A stretch of 64,000 nucleotides of DNA from Sordariomycetes sp. S80-01Y (lineage: Eukaryota; Ascomycota; Sordariomycetes), in contig JAXQJY010000033.1 of the NCBI GenBank assembly GCA_037042185.1, positions 310,001 to 374,000 of the forward strand, given 5' to 3'. The notes under the pieces were generated by a model. It was not told where the DNA came from and did not search any database. It was given only the letters and a program-made list of their open reading frames with translations. Every line of letters starts with the position of its first letter. The first letter of the stretch is position 1. Below are positions 1 to 11,000 of this stretch, piece by piece. A program made the translations under genes and the position numbers.

Positions 1-407
1 CCGCGGTCCAGCCCTCATACATAGCCTCTCCTGCCCACCACTCACACGCCGTGTGAGCCTGCTTCCTACCTCCTCCCGACCTTTGCTGAGTTGTCCTGCT
101 TCTGCTTCGTTGGCGGCGTGTGTTTTGTCATGCTGGCCTAGCCTGTTCATTCGTTCCCTTCTACCAGTCACTCATTTTTGGAAACAATCGTCACCTGTGG
201 TGGTGCTTACATTCTTTCGCCCTTGGGCATCGGCTCTTACACGACTTACAGATACTCACATTCGTTCTACTGACGACTCGGCTGCTGCTGCGGAGAGTCG
301 AGATCATTGGCTGGCTACATATTCTCTGACGGGGGCTGTTATCTGAACCTCCAATCTCGCCTTCTTATTCGCAACACACGAGGGACGAATACGAACAACG
401 ACGCAAG
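1..407 (+). other. 5' leader/promoter region of the DUF6536 gene
   Basis: No recognisable gene. An open frame starting at a GTG near position 53 has no family resemblance and lies just upstream of the first supported start codon at 408. The stretch is pyrimidine-rich, as fungal leaders often are, so it most likely holds the promoter and 5' untranslated region of the next gene. Confidence 0.5.
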
Positions 408-2490
408 ATGAGGGTGTTCGGCAATGGCAGGCGGAGGGGGTCGTCGTCGGCGTATCGACACCCCAGGAATGGATCAACAACTATCGAGAGGTGAGAATCC
501 CTCTTTCCTTGCAAAGAAAACAATGACTAACGTGGGCAGCATCCCCGAGGTCCCAGGAGAAGAGAGCAGCGTCAGCGCCCCCTCGGCACCACGCAACCTC
601 ACCACCGCGTCCTCCTCCCGGCCGACCTTTCAATGGCCCTTCCAGAGCCAATCCATCAACGAGTCCTCCTCTCACAACCACACCAACTCGAGCGCTCAGC
701 ACTCGAGGAGCACATCATTCCCTGCTCGCTCCCGCCGGAGCTCAGGCTGGATCAACCTGCGCCCCGCGTCCAGCGTCTTGGGGAGCGATATCATCCCGGA
801 CTACGTGGTCAACTTCCTGCGCGGCGAGACGCCTGAGACCCTCGCCAGGAAGCGGGAACACGAGGGGAACCCGCACGCGCCGGACGTTCAACATGGGGGT
901 CATGCTAATGCGAGCCAGGCGGCGGATTTCTTCAGCTTGCATTCGAGGATGGGAAGCAGGGGCACGTTGGAGGGGATGCTCGGAAACGGGAAGAAGGGCA
1001 GCAAGGCGAGGCGGTTCATGACTGGATGGAGAGGCGGCATCGCGCTCAACATGAGTTTGGCTGTGGTGTGTCTGCTTGTTGCGATTGTGGCCGTCATTCT
1101 TGCCGCTACGACGAAGCGCTTGTCGGGGCAGCCAGAGACCATCTTTGAAGGGAAGTGTGGCCGAGCAAGGTCCATAGATCTCGGTCTACACGCCCTGATC
1201 AATGTCTTTGCGCTCTTCTTCATTACTGCGGGGAACTACGTGGCTCAGGTCCTGGCGAGTCCGACCAGGACAGAAGTGCAGTCGGCGCACAGCAAGCAGA
1301 AATGGCTGGATATCGGCATTCCGTCGCTCAGGAATTTGACAGGCATCTCGAGGGGCCGTGGGCTGCTCTGCGCAGTCATTGTTCTCGCCGCTGTCAGCAT
1401 CCACGTCATCTACAACTCGCTCCTTTTCGTAAAGGAGATCGACTCGAGCACCTGCGCGCTCACCGTCAACGGCCCCCTTCTGGGCGCCGTGGCCATACTA
1501 AACCTGCTTTTCGTCCTCCTCCTCGCCGGTGCGCTCGCCCGTCCCTCTTCCGCCAACCCACTCGTCACCCTTGGAGACGCCATTGCCTCGTTCCTCATGG
1601 AACCCGACCACACGACAGAGGGTGCCTGTCTCGTCACGAAAGGCGATATTACATCAGGTCACTGGGGCTGCGGCGAGGCGCGGTACTGGTTCACGCAGAG
1701 CCATCGTTGGTTGCAGACGCCGAGCAAGATGCGGTGGATGGTATGGTTCGTGAGCTGGCTTCTGCCCACGGGCATGGCCGCCGCGATGCTGGGAATGGCT
1801 GTCGTTGACGGACCGAAGCGCGCATTTGCCGGGCTTGGAGGCCCGACCTCGACATACCCCCTCCCCGACAGCATCCCTCGGTTCGGCCAGTCCATCGTGC
1901 TCGCCCTACCGCAGCTTCTCCTTGCGGGCCTGTACTTCTCTACCAACGCCCTCATGACGGTGTTTTACCTATCGCACGAGCTGTCGCGCTTCGCCATTCC
2001 GGGAATCGTCCAAGCACTGCGCATGTCTGGCCAGCCGATGGGCTCGCAGATCACGTCGCTCTACCTGACTCTTCCTCGACCGCTCTCGTGGCTCCTGTTC
2101 GTGCTCTTCGTCGCCAAGGCATTCTTCCTCAGCCAGTCCTTTCAGCTTGTCGTCACGGATGGGCCCAGCATCGGGATCAACCCCCTTCCGCTGGTCATTC
2201 TGCTCGGCCTTCTACTGCTAACGCTGCTCATCATCTTGGGCATGTCTCTTCGACGGACGGACATGCCCTCCACATCCGAGGACGGCAAGAGACAGGGAAA
2301 CCCGCTCGCTTTGAAGGGCGGCAGCTGCTCAGCCGTCATCAGCGCAAGGTGCCATCGCAGCGCAGCTGAGGGGGCGGACGTGGCCAGCCTGCCGCTGGCT
2401 TGGGGTGTGGTCACGGAGGGCAAGGTTGGACACGCTGCCTTCTCGAGCCAGCAGGTCGAGACGTTGCTCGTGGCGAAGGCATATGCGTGA
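408..2490 (+). CDS. DUF6536-family polytopic membrane protein, 677 aa
   Basis: Function is unknown; the family is restricted to fungi. The model is join(408..490, 540..2490). The 49-nt intron 491-539 has GTGAGA at the donor and a GACTAA branch before CAG. Splicing fixes the start at ATG 408 (MRVFGNGRRRGSSSAY); the later ATG at 424 belongs to a frame that is only open because it reads through the intron. Residues 1-185 are a low-complexity, Ser/Pro-rich cytoplasmic tail. The DUF6536 block starts at about residue 187 with the motif GWRGGIAL running into the first membrane helix. I count about eight helices, near residues 195-216, 240-265, 302-325, 338-360, 428-452, 475-502, 545-565 and 577-600. 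The C-terminal tail after about 600 looks soluble. Location is probably the plasma membrane or an endomembrane (inference). Family assignment rests on overall pattern and is fairly safe; no biochemical role can be claimed. Confidence 0.85.
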
Positions 2491-3710
2491 TTGTCGATTG
2501 TTGAGCGTTTGGATTATCATTTGAGTTCGATAAAGTGGCAGCGCCTGCATTCTCAGAGGAAGAAGAAGGAGGAGTCACTCGAAGTGAATAAGGCGTTGAT
2601 CGCACCGGCGTTTGTGTTTCTACCAGGAGTTTTGCTGGATCCAAGGCTGTGGTAATGTTTGATGCTTATACCCGCCGTCTCTGGGAGACGGTAACTTTTT
2701 ATGTATGCAAGTGACCGAATTCCAAGCCATATTTGCTTGTTCAACCCTTCCCATTCCCGGTCCAAGTCAAAGGGCGGGCCCACCTAGATGCCTCGTAGAC
2801 AAACCAACTTATTCGTCCGCCGGAAAACAGCCATCCCATCTGCTGAACCTCGTCGTGATCTGCCATCTAGCTCCCCTCCTCCCCTGCGTCGAGGCGGAGA
2901 ATATATCGGACGACGTCCGGTGCGGCCACCCACCCATCAGACCAGAAGCGGCAGCCGGCAACCGACCCAACCGACCCAAGCGGTCCACACCCGCCCACAG
3001 GCGCCCCAAGCTGCGGGACGAAGCCCATGTACATCCCCTCCCAAGCCACAGCGTGCAGTGACTTCCTCGATCATCACTGAATACGCGGGGTCTAGCGTCT
3101 GGTCGTGTGTGTGCTCAGGCACGGCGCATCCCTGATGGGGAGTGGAGAGGGGGGGGATCACATCATTTTGGCGCATGTGGTCTGTTCAGTTCCCGCCGGT
3201 GAGGGCGCCGGTGATGGGATCACGTATATCAGCCCACTCTCCCTCCCCCCTCCCTCTCCCTCCTCTCCTGACAAATGCGACCTTTCGATTCTTCCCGCCT
3301 CCCGATTGAGAAAAAAAAATCCAACTGTTGGGGGGATTAGATAAAGAAGTTCTAGAACCGGACTGCAGCGCTGGTCTGGTTTATAAGCTCGACGGCGCCC
3401 CTTTTTCAAGCTTTCCCTGCCGTGAGACCTAGGACACCAACGCTGACGCACCTCACTTACACGGAGCGGCCTACCACTACGATCTACCACCACCACCACC
3501 GATACCTTCACCACCGCCTTCGCCGCTGCTACTAGTAATAATAGGTAGCAGTCGAGTGAACCCCCACCCTACGCGACTTGATTTATACCTGCAAGCTGCA
3601 CCGTCAACTCCGGACTCTCCTCTCGCAGGACCACACCCGAGTCGTCACCAAGCTACCCACCCCAGGAGACGAGAAAACGTCCCTCCGTCTTGGGAGCACA
3701 GCCCGCCGCG
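2491..3710. other. Intergenic: 3' end of DUF6536 gene, long leader of next transcript
   Basis: No supported gene. It contains a G-run near 3150, C/T-rich blocks near 3240-3270, and a repeated CACCAC run near 3490-3500. The palindrome TTCTAGAA at 3350-3357, preceded by GAA, resembles a heat-shock-factor site, but one such site is weak evidence. The layout looks like a promoter with a long 5' leader. Confidence 0.4.
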
Positions 3711-3923
3711 ATGACTTACACCATGTCCGCCCACCTCTCGCGCCAAATCCACGCCTCCCTGTCCTCGATCCGCCAGGGCCGCACGCAGTCACAGCAGGAA
3801 AAATCCCAATCGCATCCCCGGGCGGCACCGTCGTCTATGAGCTCGACCAAGACCAGTCTGGACGAGGGCGACAGGAGGAGAAGTCGGAGCAGCCTGAGCA
3901 GCACGGGCTCGAGGGGGCAGTGA
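3711..3923 (+). CDS. Possible small Ser/Arg-rich protein, 70 aa
   Basis: I do not recognise this protein. ATG 3711 follows a good context (GCCGCG) and opens a 70-residue frame beginning MTYTMSAHLSRQIHASLSS and ending in a serine/arginine-rich tail with SSTKTSLDEGDRRRSRSS, which looks like a phosphorylated, disordered segment. It has no signal peptide or membrane helix. The long C/T-rich leader upstream suits an expressed fungal gene. A GTGAGC directly at the stop (CAGTGAGC) could be a splice donor, so a spliced version with a few other C-terminal residues is possible. A longer overlapping frame from 3578 to 4018 in another phase begins with a non-ATG codon and reads less like a protein. Whether it is translated is uncertain. 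Confidence 0.4.
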   Translation: MTYTMSAHLSRQIHASLSSIRQGRTQSQQEKSQSHPRAAPSSMSSTKTSLDEGDRRRSRSSLSSTGSRGQ

Positions 3924-4262
3924 GCTCGTCTCGTGGCGGCGGTGGGCCGCTGAGGGAGGAAAGGGGTAATGAGGTGGACTGTATCATGAGACACGACTAT
4001 AGGCGTTCCGCTTTTTAGGACAGTTTGAATCTTTTACATCATTCATTCATGCATCGTATGCTAACGCTCAAATCACCAACTGAAAATGAGAAGGAGTGCC
4101 TCCCGTGCTTCGGTGCTGCTTTCCAAACATGACCTCGATCATCATCCGTCATCCAGCAACCCCAGTGGGACACGGGATCTCATCTTGCAAATCCCCTCCT
4201 GTCTTGCGCGTCCACGCTCTCTCGTTTTCCAAACGAAGTCTAAAATCGACAATGTTGAAATT
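3924..4262. other. Convergent intergenic spacer
   Basis: This lies between the small plus-strand frame and the stop of the PSD gene on the minus strand. It should hold both 3' untranslated regions. I see no gene in it. Confidence 0.4.
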
Positions 4263-7200
4263 TTACATCGCAGACGCAGCAAGGGTGTTCACTGTAGGCG
4301 CCCTGCCCGGCGCTCTCTTTCGACCATTTTCGTCTTCGCCGCTGTCGTCAGGAGAGTCGCCGGCGACGACACTGCCCTGGATGCGACGCTTGGCCTGACG
4401 CCTGTCTTCTTCCGTGATCTCTTGGTCGTTCTTGCGCATGTCAGGTGTGTGCTGGGGCTCCTCTGGCGAGTGGCCGATGGACATGCCGACCCGGATCTAC
4501 CGACTGGTTAGCAAAGTTTCCGAGCGCAGCGAGGGGGCGCAGCCTACCAATGTTTCCAGGGCTCCGATGGAGTTGTCCACTAGGTCATCGTCGAACTTCA
4601 TCCGATCAGGCTCGAACAGCACAAGAAGCGTGCTGCCGCCGAACTTGAAGTAGCCGAGTTCCTCTGCACGCTTTACCTTTTCACCGCCCTGGCGCGTGAT
4701 GACCGTGCTTCCAACCATCATGGCACCGACGCAAACGACCATGACGCGGCCGTGCTTCTCGCTGTCAATGGGCACCAGGACACGCACATTCTCGCCGTAG
4801 ACGTCCAGTGCGGAGCGGATGGCCATGGGATTGACGGTGTAGTACTCGCCCTCAATCGTCTTTGGCTCCCCCATCACGCCGTCGACGGGAATGTGGAAGC
4901 GATGATAGTCCTGCGGCGCGAGACGGAAGATACCCATCGCTCCGCCGTCGTAACGGCTGACGTCTTCGGGGTATGCGTCGCCGAGAAGGCGCTTGAGGCT
5001 GAACTCACGTCCCTTGACCCAGATGTCCGTGGCCTGGGTAATATGGTTGAAGACGACACTGCGGCAGTCTGCTGGCGAAACAATGATATGGGGGTTGTCG
5101 GGGGCCGAGCAGGGGCGAGCACCGGGCTTGAGCGCACGGTAGAAGAACTCATTGAAGTTCTTGAATTCGTCTAGCGGCAACAGCACCTCCGACATGTCCA
5201 GCCGATGGAAGTCGATGAACTTCTCGATCTCGTCCCTGGAGGCTGGATCATCAAACTTCTTGCCCTGCTTGATACTCAGATTCCTCAGGACCTTCTTAAT
5301 CCTGCGGTTCTCCATGTCTCGAGACTTGATACCCTTGTAGAGGAGGCGGATGCCCATGCGAACGTACACGCTCATCTTCTCCTCGTTGATCTGACCGGTG
5401 ATGCGGTCTTGGACAAGGATGTTGGCGGAGTTTGCCCCGAGCTTGTATCCTCCGTAAGACAGCTTGGTGATGACCTTGGAGTACCACTTGCGCTGTGCTT
5501 GGCTGGCTGTCACGAAGCCGCCCATGAGGACCGAGTTTACCTGCCTCCAGTCCTGGCTGGCACACGTCGCGACGTGCGTGATGATGTCGGTATCGCTACG
5601 CTTGTTCAGGCGCGGTTGATGACAGATTGGGCATTCCTTGATCTCGACGACGTGCTCCTCATCGTTGTTGTTCATGTCGTCCCTGTCAAGGAAGTCGCCT
5701 TCCTCACCTGGCGTACGCAGCTCAGGAACTGTGATGGTAGGTTCAGAAGTCGTCCCACCCGGAGTGGAAGTGCCAGACGATTCGTTACTTGAATCCTGTC
5801 CAGGAAGATGGAGGTTCTTCATATCCGGCACCAGACCCTTGACCTTCTCGCCGAATGTGGCGTGTTTGCTCTTGGCCTCGAGCTGATCCTCCAAGCAGAT
5901 CACAGCCTCGTCCATGGTGAGGTCCCATGTGTCTTCGTTATCGGCGGCCTTATGCGGGAAGCGGGTGAAGAAGCTATCGATGGTCGACTCCTTCAGTGTG
6001 CTGCCCAGCGTGTCCAGCATCGTCGTCAGCTCTACTCGGCTGATCCGACCGCTTTCGTCAGTGTCGTACTGCTTAAGCAAAGCTCGCCAGAACTGTTGAC
6101 GCAGGGCGTTGTAAGGCATGTACTTGGCGCGCAGGAAGATGACCGGGCTGTGCTTGGCCTCCCACTTGTCCAGATTCTTGAGGTTCAAAGGAATCACAAA
6201 ATCGTTGAAATCATCTACCCCAGCTTCTCCAGAGATCTCGACTGGCTCAGGAGCAGGCGTCGCAGGTTCGTTGGGTGCAAGCATGCCACTGCGGGTCGCC
6301 CCAGCCGTGTCAGCGAGGGAAGCCTGAGTTGCGGTGCTGGTAGTAGAAGCGTTCTTTGATAGAGCGGGGCGGATGAGCTTGCTCAAGCTCTGCGTCGATG
6401 GTGTCCTCGACATCCCAAACTTCTTGAACCGAGTCTTGGTTGGCGCCTTTGAGTACTCTGCCGGCTCGCGCAGCTCATATAGGCCAGTCTCGGGGTTGGC
6501 GGACGGCGCAGATTCTATGATTTCGGGGATCGGCAGGGTAGCCGAGGCAATGAAGTCGTTCCCGGAGTACTTGTCGTGATCGATGACGGTGAAGGCGAAC
6601 GAGTAGGACTGCTCGTGACCCTGAACCTGGAAGATCATCTTGTCATTGAAGACAGGGTTCAGGTTGTGTCGCACGCGCTTCGTTCGGTATGTCTGCCTGC
6701 CTAGCGATGCCACCACGAAAGGGTCCATGTCGAAGCTAGTGCGCGTGAGATTCGATTCCGGTGGAAGGTCTGTGATCTTGACAATCTCGAGGTAGATGAC
6801 TCCCACCACATCGGATTCGCCGTTGGTAAAGGCATAGGGATTTTGTCTCCTCTTACGCTTGAGCCCCTTGATCCTGAGTCGTCGTCGTCGCTTCTCGGCT
6901 GTCTCGGGCTTGCTTGGGTCGTCGACGTCGGTGGCAGTGTCTTCGTCCAGGTCTTCCAATATCTCTTCATCGTCCGTGGTACCACCTCGGGATGACGCTG
7001 CTGGGGGAGGTACTGATCGAGGTGCTGAAGTAGGACCGAGAACCGGCGTTCTCACTGGTGTGCCGCTGACGGAGTTATCAATGCCGGCAATAGGGACTGA
7101 CCCGACCAAAGCATTGAACTTGTCAAAGACTTGTTGTGGGGTGGCTGCCTTGTTGCTGTTGTCGAGTAAAGTGAACTGCAGCAGCACCTCGCCAGAAACA

Positions 7201-7871
7201 TGACCCGTCTTCTTTCCCGGTCGCTTGCTCTTCAACGGGTACCATTTGGGCTCCTGTGCGGTCTTTCCATCTTGAAATATATCCTCCAGAGCCAGGTCGA
7301 ACTCGCCCATGTAATCCTTGCCGAAGCGGTCCTTGTCCCAGCACGTAACGTCGAGGATGAGGCTGTTGATGTTGGAAACGGGCAGCTCTTCAATGGCGTT
7401 CCATTCGGGGTTGAGGGTCTTGTTTACGGTATGTGTGACGACGCGGGCGTCACCGAGGGAAACGACCAGGTACTGGATGCGCGTGTTAGTGGGGGAGGGG
7501 GAGATGCCGAGGGGGACAAGGAGGGTGGGATCTTACAGGATCTGAGGTGCCTCCGCGATCCTTGGCCGCCAAATCTCTGGCCTGCTCCCATTAGCAGCTG
7601 TGCGGACGCAACGTTGAGAATTGGAACGCACCTTCATGATGACAATCTTCAGGGCGAGGCCGTTGCCCATCTCCCTGACAGGGCTCACCGAGTCGCCCTT
7701 TGCCCGCATGTTGGCGGGAGCGTGTTGCCTTCGTTGTGACGAGGCGTTGCCGTTCTGTAGAGTCGATTTCCGGTTCGAATCCGAGTTTGAAGAGGAGGAA
7801 GATGATCGTGAGGGAATGGAAGGGCGGAGGTTGGAGGAGGAGAGAAGGCGGGTTGGTATGATGCGCACCAT
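4263..7871 (-). CDS. PSD2: Phosphatidylserine decarboxylase proenzyme, C2/EF-hand type (Psd2-like), 1147 aa
   Basis: It decarboxylates phosphatidylserine to phosphatidylethanolamine, in yeast on Golgi/endosome membranes. The model is complement(join(4263..4496, 4548..7472, 7537..7581, 7632..7871)); all junctions are GT–AG and in frame. A first C2 domain (about 69-195) is assembled across three exons and includes DPYLVVSLGD. A second C2 domain lies at about 315-415 (MDPFVVASLGRQTYRTKRVR). An EF-hand loop follows at about 560-585 (DTDESGRISRVE). The decarboxylase domain fills about 805-1110, with HRFHIPVDG, SPADCR, and the self-cleavage motif GGST at about 1040-1043, where the serine becomes the pyruvoyl group. 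The last intron (4497-4547) must be removed to give the family ending LETLIRVGMSIG; without it the protein stops short. A Ser-rich N-terminus precedes the first C2. It is convergent with the small frame at 3711. Identification is secure. Confidence 0.96.
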
Positions 7872-10800
7872 CTTGAAGCTGAAGCTCCCCACTTGGAGCT
7901 GATCGCTCTGGCTGAGGTCACGGTGGGCTAAGACCGCTGACGTGGATCGGCTGCGTCAGTGCCTGTTAGTGGTTGCTTCAGGAGGGGCGGCCAGTGCTGT
8001 AATGGGTGGCTTCCCAGTGGCTGCCCAGTGGCTGCCCGTCGTGGCGTACCGCTGAAAGCCGTGGCTGGAGCCGCTGGAGTCGCAGTGTGCCAGCAGGCCA
8101 GTGTCAGTGGGTGCCAGACTTGGTGGGGAGAGTCGATCCGCAGGTGGCCGCCAGTGCCGGATTGGCTTCACTGAGATTCAGGAACCTTCCCGTCTCACCC
8201 GAAGCAGACTCAGGTTGGACGAGCAAGCAGCAGTGTATGGTGCCGACACGTCTGGAGCTGTAACACAACAAGGGATCAGTGCTGCTAGGGTCTACCGCCT
8301 GTAGGGTCGGCACTCACTGCAGCTGCCAACGTGCAGTCAAGCAGTGGCAGGTGTGTAGGCGCCGCGCCCCGGGAATTGGATGGAGATATGTCGATGCGAT
8401 TCGAGATGGCCCCCGAGGTTCATGAAACCGGCCTGCAAAGCTCAATCCGACTTGCTTTGAAGCTCCTGAAGCTGTTCCTGTCTCAGAAAGGACCAGGAAC
8501 ATCAATCGCAGTGGCTGGTCGCGTCGTCGCAAGTTTCGTGTCTTTCCGAGCTGCAAAATTCGGACACGGTCGCGTCTCGACACGCCCGAGCGGTGAGGGA
8601 GCTGGAGGCAGGCTGGCGGTCGGTCGTGTGACGGTCTGGGCAAGGCTGCAGATCCCCCAACACGTCGAACGAAGTCTAGTGACTCTAAATGCAAGCGAAG
8701 CGAACTGCTGTCTAATAAAAGAAGAAAAGGGACGAGTTGAGAGAAACGGAGAAGAGGAGGAATCAGAGCGGCTTTGGAGGCTTGAAACAGCGGTACGGGC
8801 GAGCCAAGGCTCAGGGTGCTGCTGTTAATAGGTGGTATTAGCCCGTTCGTGCTAACACTGGTCCAGGCCAAGAGCCCAGCCGCACGGTTCCAGAAGGCAG
8901 GTAGAAAAGACCGGGGATTGCTACCTCGGACAGATAAGGATGCAATCAGCCATTCGGGACAGATCGATCACCAGAAGCAGTCAGAATCGGCCAAGAAACC
9001 GTCCGTTGCTCGTTGGCCGTTGCCCCTGAGCGCAGCGCGGTGGCGGACGGTGTCTTGGGTGCCCAGTGCTGGAAGCCAGGTAATATAGGCCAATATTAGA
9101 TGAAACGAGGCCACCTGCTCTAACAGAATTCACTAGTTGTGCTTGCGGTTGGTGGTACTGGATATTCCCGTCAGCCTCAGTGCGCGATCCTGCCTGGGCA
9201 CGGCATTTACATCCGAGTCTATGAGAGATATTCCACGCTTGAATTCAGCCTCTGCAGTGCCCGCGAATGCTGACCCTATGCTAAGCATCCCCAACCGTTC
9301 GCGCGGCAATGCAGCGCGACTAAGGTAAGGCAAGGTAATCTCAGGGGTCACAAGCCACTGGGAGAGGAGACTGAGAGGACGAAGCGACGACCTCGGCGGC
9401 CTCTCTCTCGGTGCATCGCCCACTCGCCATTGCCAAGTCCTCGGCACCAACTGGACAGCCCTATTCTGCGCGTTCCGCGCCTCTGCTGACGTTGTGCAGC
9501 TTTCCCACTGCTCACTGTACGGGTATCGTGAAGCAATCGGTGTTGGCAGTTGCTGCGTGAGTTGCGTCTGTGGTTGCAGTCCAAGACACGCCCGTACGCC
9601 TCAAACGTCGCCGTCGTCCCACGTTGTCACGCCCGCTACGTCGGCAGCGGACAGCGCCTCGGACGCGGCCAAGTAGCGACAACACGCGTCCCTGCGACTT
9701 GATACGGACGGCTGTAGAATAATTACGGGACGGCCAGACGTGACAGACGGCGACGAGGCAGAAATCATGATCTTGTGCCCCTCATTCTTTGCCCCGCCGC
9801 CGAGGGCTGGGCTTTTGGGGCATCCCTGGGCGTGGCGGATGCGGCCGTGGTGATCGGAGACCGTTGAAATGCTTGAACGCTGACAAGAGAGGGTTAAGCT
9901 GCCCTGGACCTTCGATCTCCAGGGCCCCCTGGAGCCTGCTAACGCCCATTCTCTCCCAACTCAGTGCACGGGAGGACGCTCTGAGGATCCTCGTTGCACG
10001 CTGAGGCTTTAGTTACCGGAGCCTGCGGCACAACTGGACACTTTGGCAACTTCCATCGGTTACCATCAGCGTGGAGAACTCACTGGAAAGTCAAAAGATG
10101 TGGACTCGGTGTTTGCAGATGCCGATGCTCCACACGCTCTAGATCACTCGTCTTGTTGATAATACGGAGTAGCCTGCTCCATTTGTAGCCAAGGCTGCCG
10201 AGTCCCTTTGACTTCACAACGGACAAGCGACCTGGCCTCGAGCGTTTCTGATCTAGACAGTGCTGAGCCACCCTGGACTGCCCGCGCCCCTTCCTCCAGA
10301 GTCAGCTGGCGCGCGTGTAGATAGGCAGATCCTGTGCCATTGAGCCGCAAGGCTCCCTCCTCCAGGGCCTAAACCCCCGATCTCGATCAGCCCTCCTTTC
10401 CGTGTTCGTCCTTTCGGCCCCCCATTTCTCCACGTCTCCTCACCACTCTCCAGTGCCACACGGGGTGCATAGCCTGTAACTGCAGAAGCCGTGGCCAAGA
10501 TCCGCCCTGGGACGCTACGTCTGCCCAGAGCCGATGACGACAATGGGGTCGAGGCTGCTTGGGGCGACTCTTGGACAAGCGAGGCAAATGGGGTCCGGGG
10601 GCGTCCTGGAGAGGACTGACCCAAGCTAAATGGGGATGCGATGGTAGTGACAAAGGGGGCACAGCAAGTTATGAACACAACGTCATGGACTGAAGTACAG
10701 ACGGGGGCTCGGGAGCAGATTCCCCGTCTGAGCACTGCAATGATATTTGGAAAAGGGATATTGGTGTGGGATGAGTATTCAATTAGAGCCTCGGGTCGTA

Positions 10801-11000
10801 AGAAACAAACGGCTGGTAAATCGTGATACCGTATAGCTGGGCCAGGAGGCCATGCCTGTCCTCCGAGATGTGCTCTTCCCAGAACGCCGCCCAATGTCCC
10901 GCGCCAGCCGATATGTGTGATCTTCGTAACATCATTATATTCTCGTCAATCTTAGATCGCGAAGTCGTTTTCGCCAGGGCCTGGCTGTGAAGGTGTTGGC
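7872..11000. other. 3.1 kb intergenic, no recognised gene
   Basis: It contains the promoter of the PSD gene and the 3' side of the C2H2 regulator. Short imperfect duplications occur, such as CCCAGTGGCTG twice near 8012-8034. Open frames on both strands (for example minus 8314-8871 and plus 8331-8828) overlap one another and show no family motif, so I treat them as chance. Nothing resembling a transposon end or an RNA gene was seen. Confidence 0.4.

Noticed and set aside
7772-7782. GGTTCGAATCC, an exact tRNA B-box match
   Set aside because: It lies inside the first coding exon of the PSD gene; no A-box or acceptor stem is present at the right distance.
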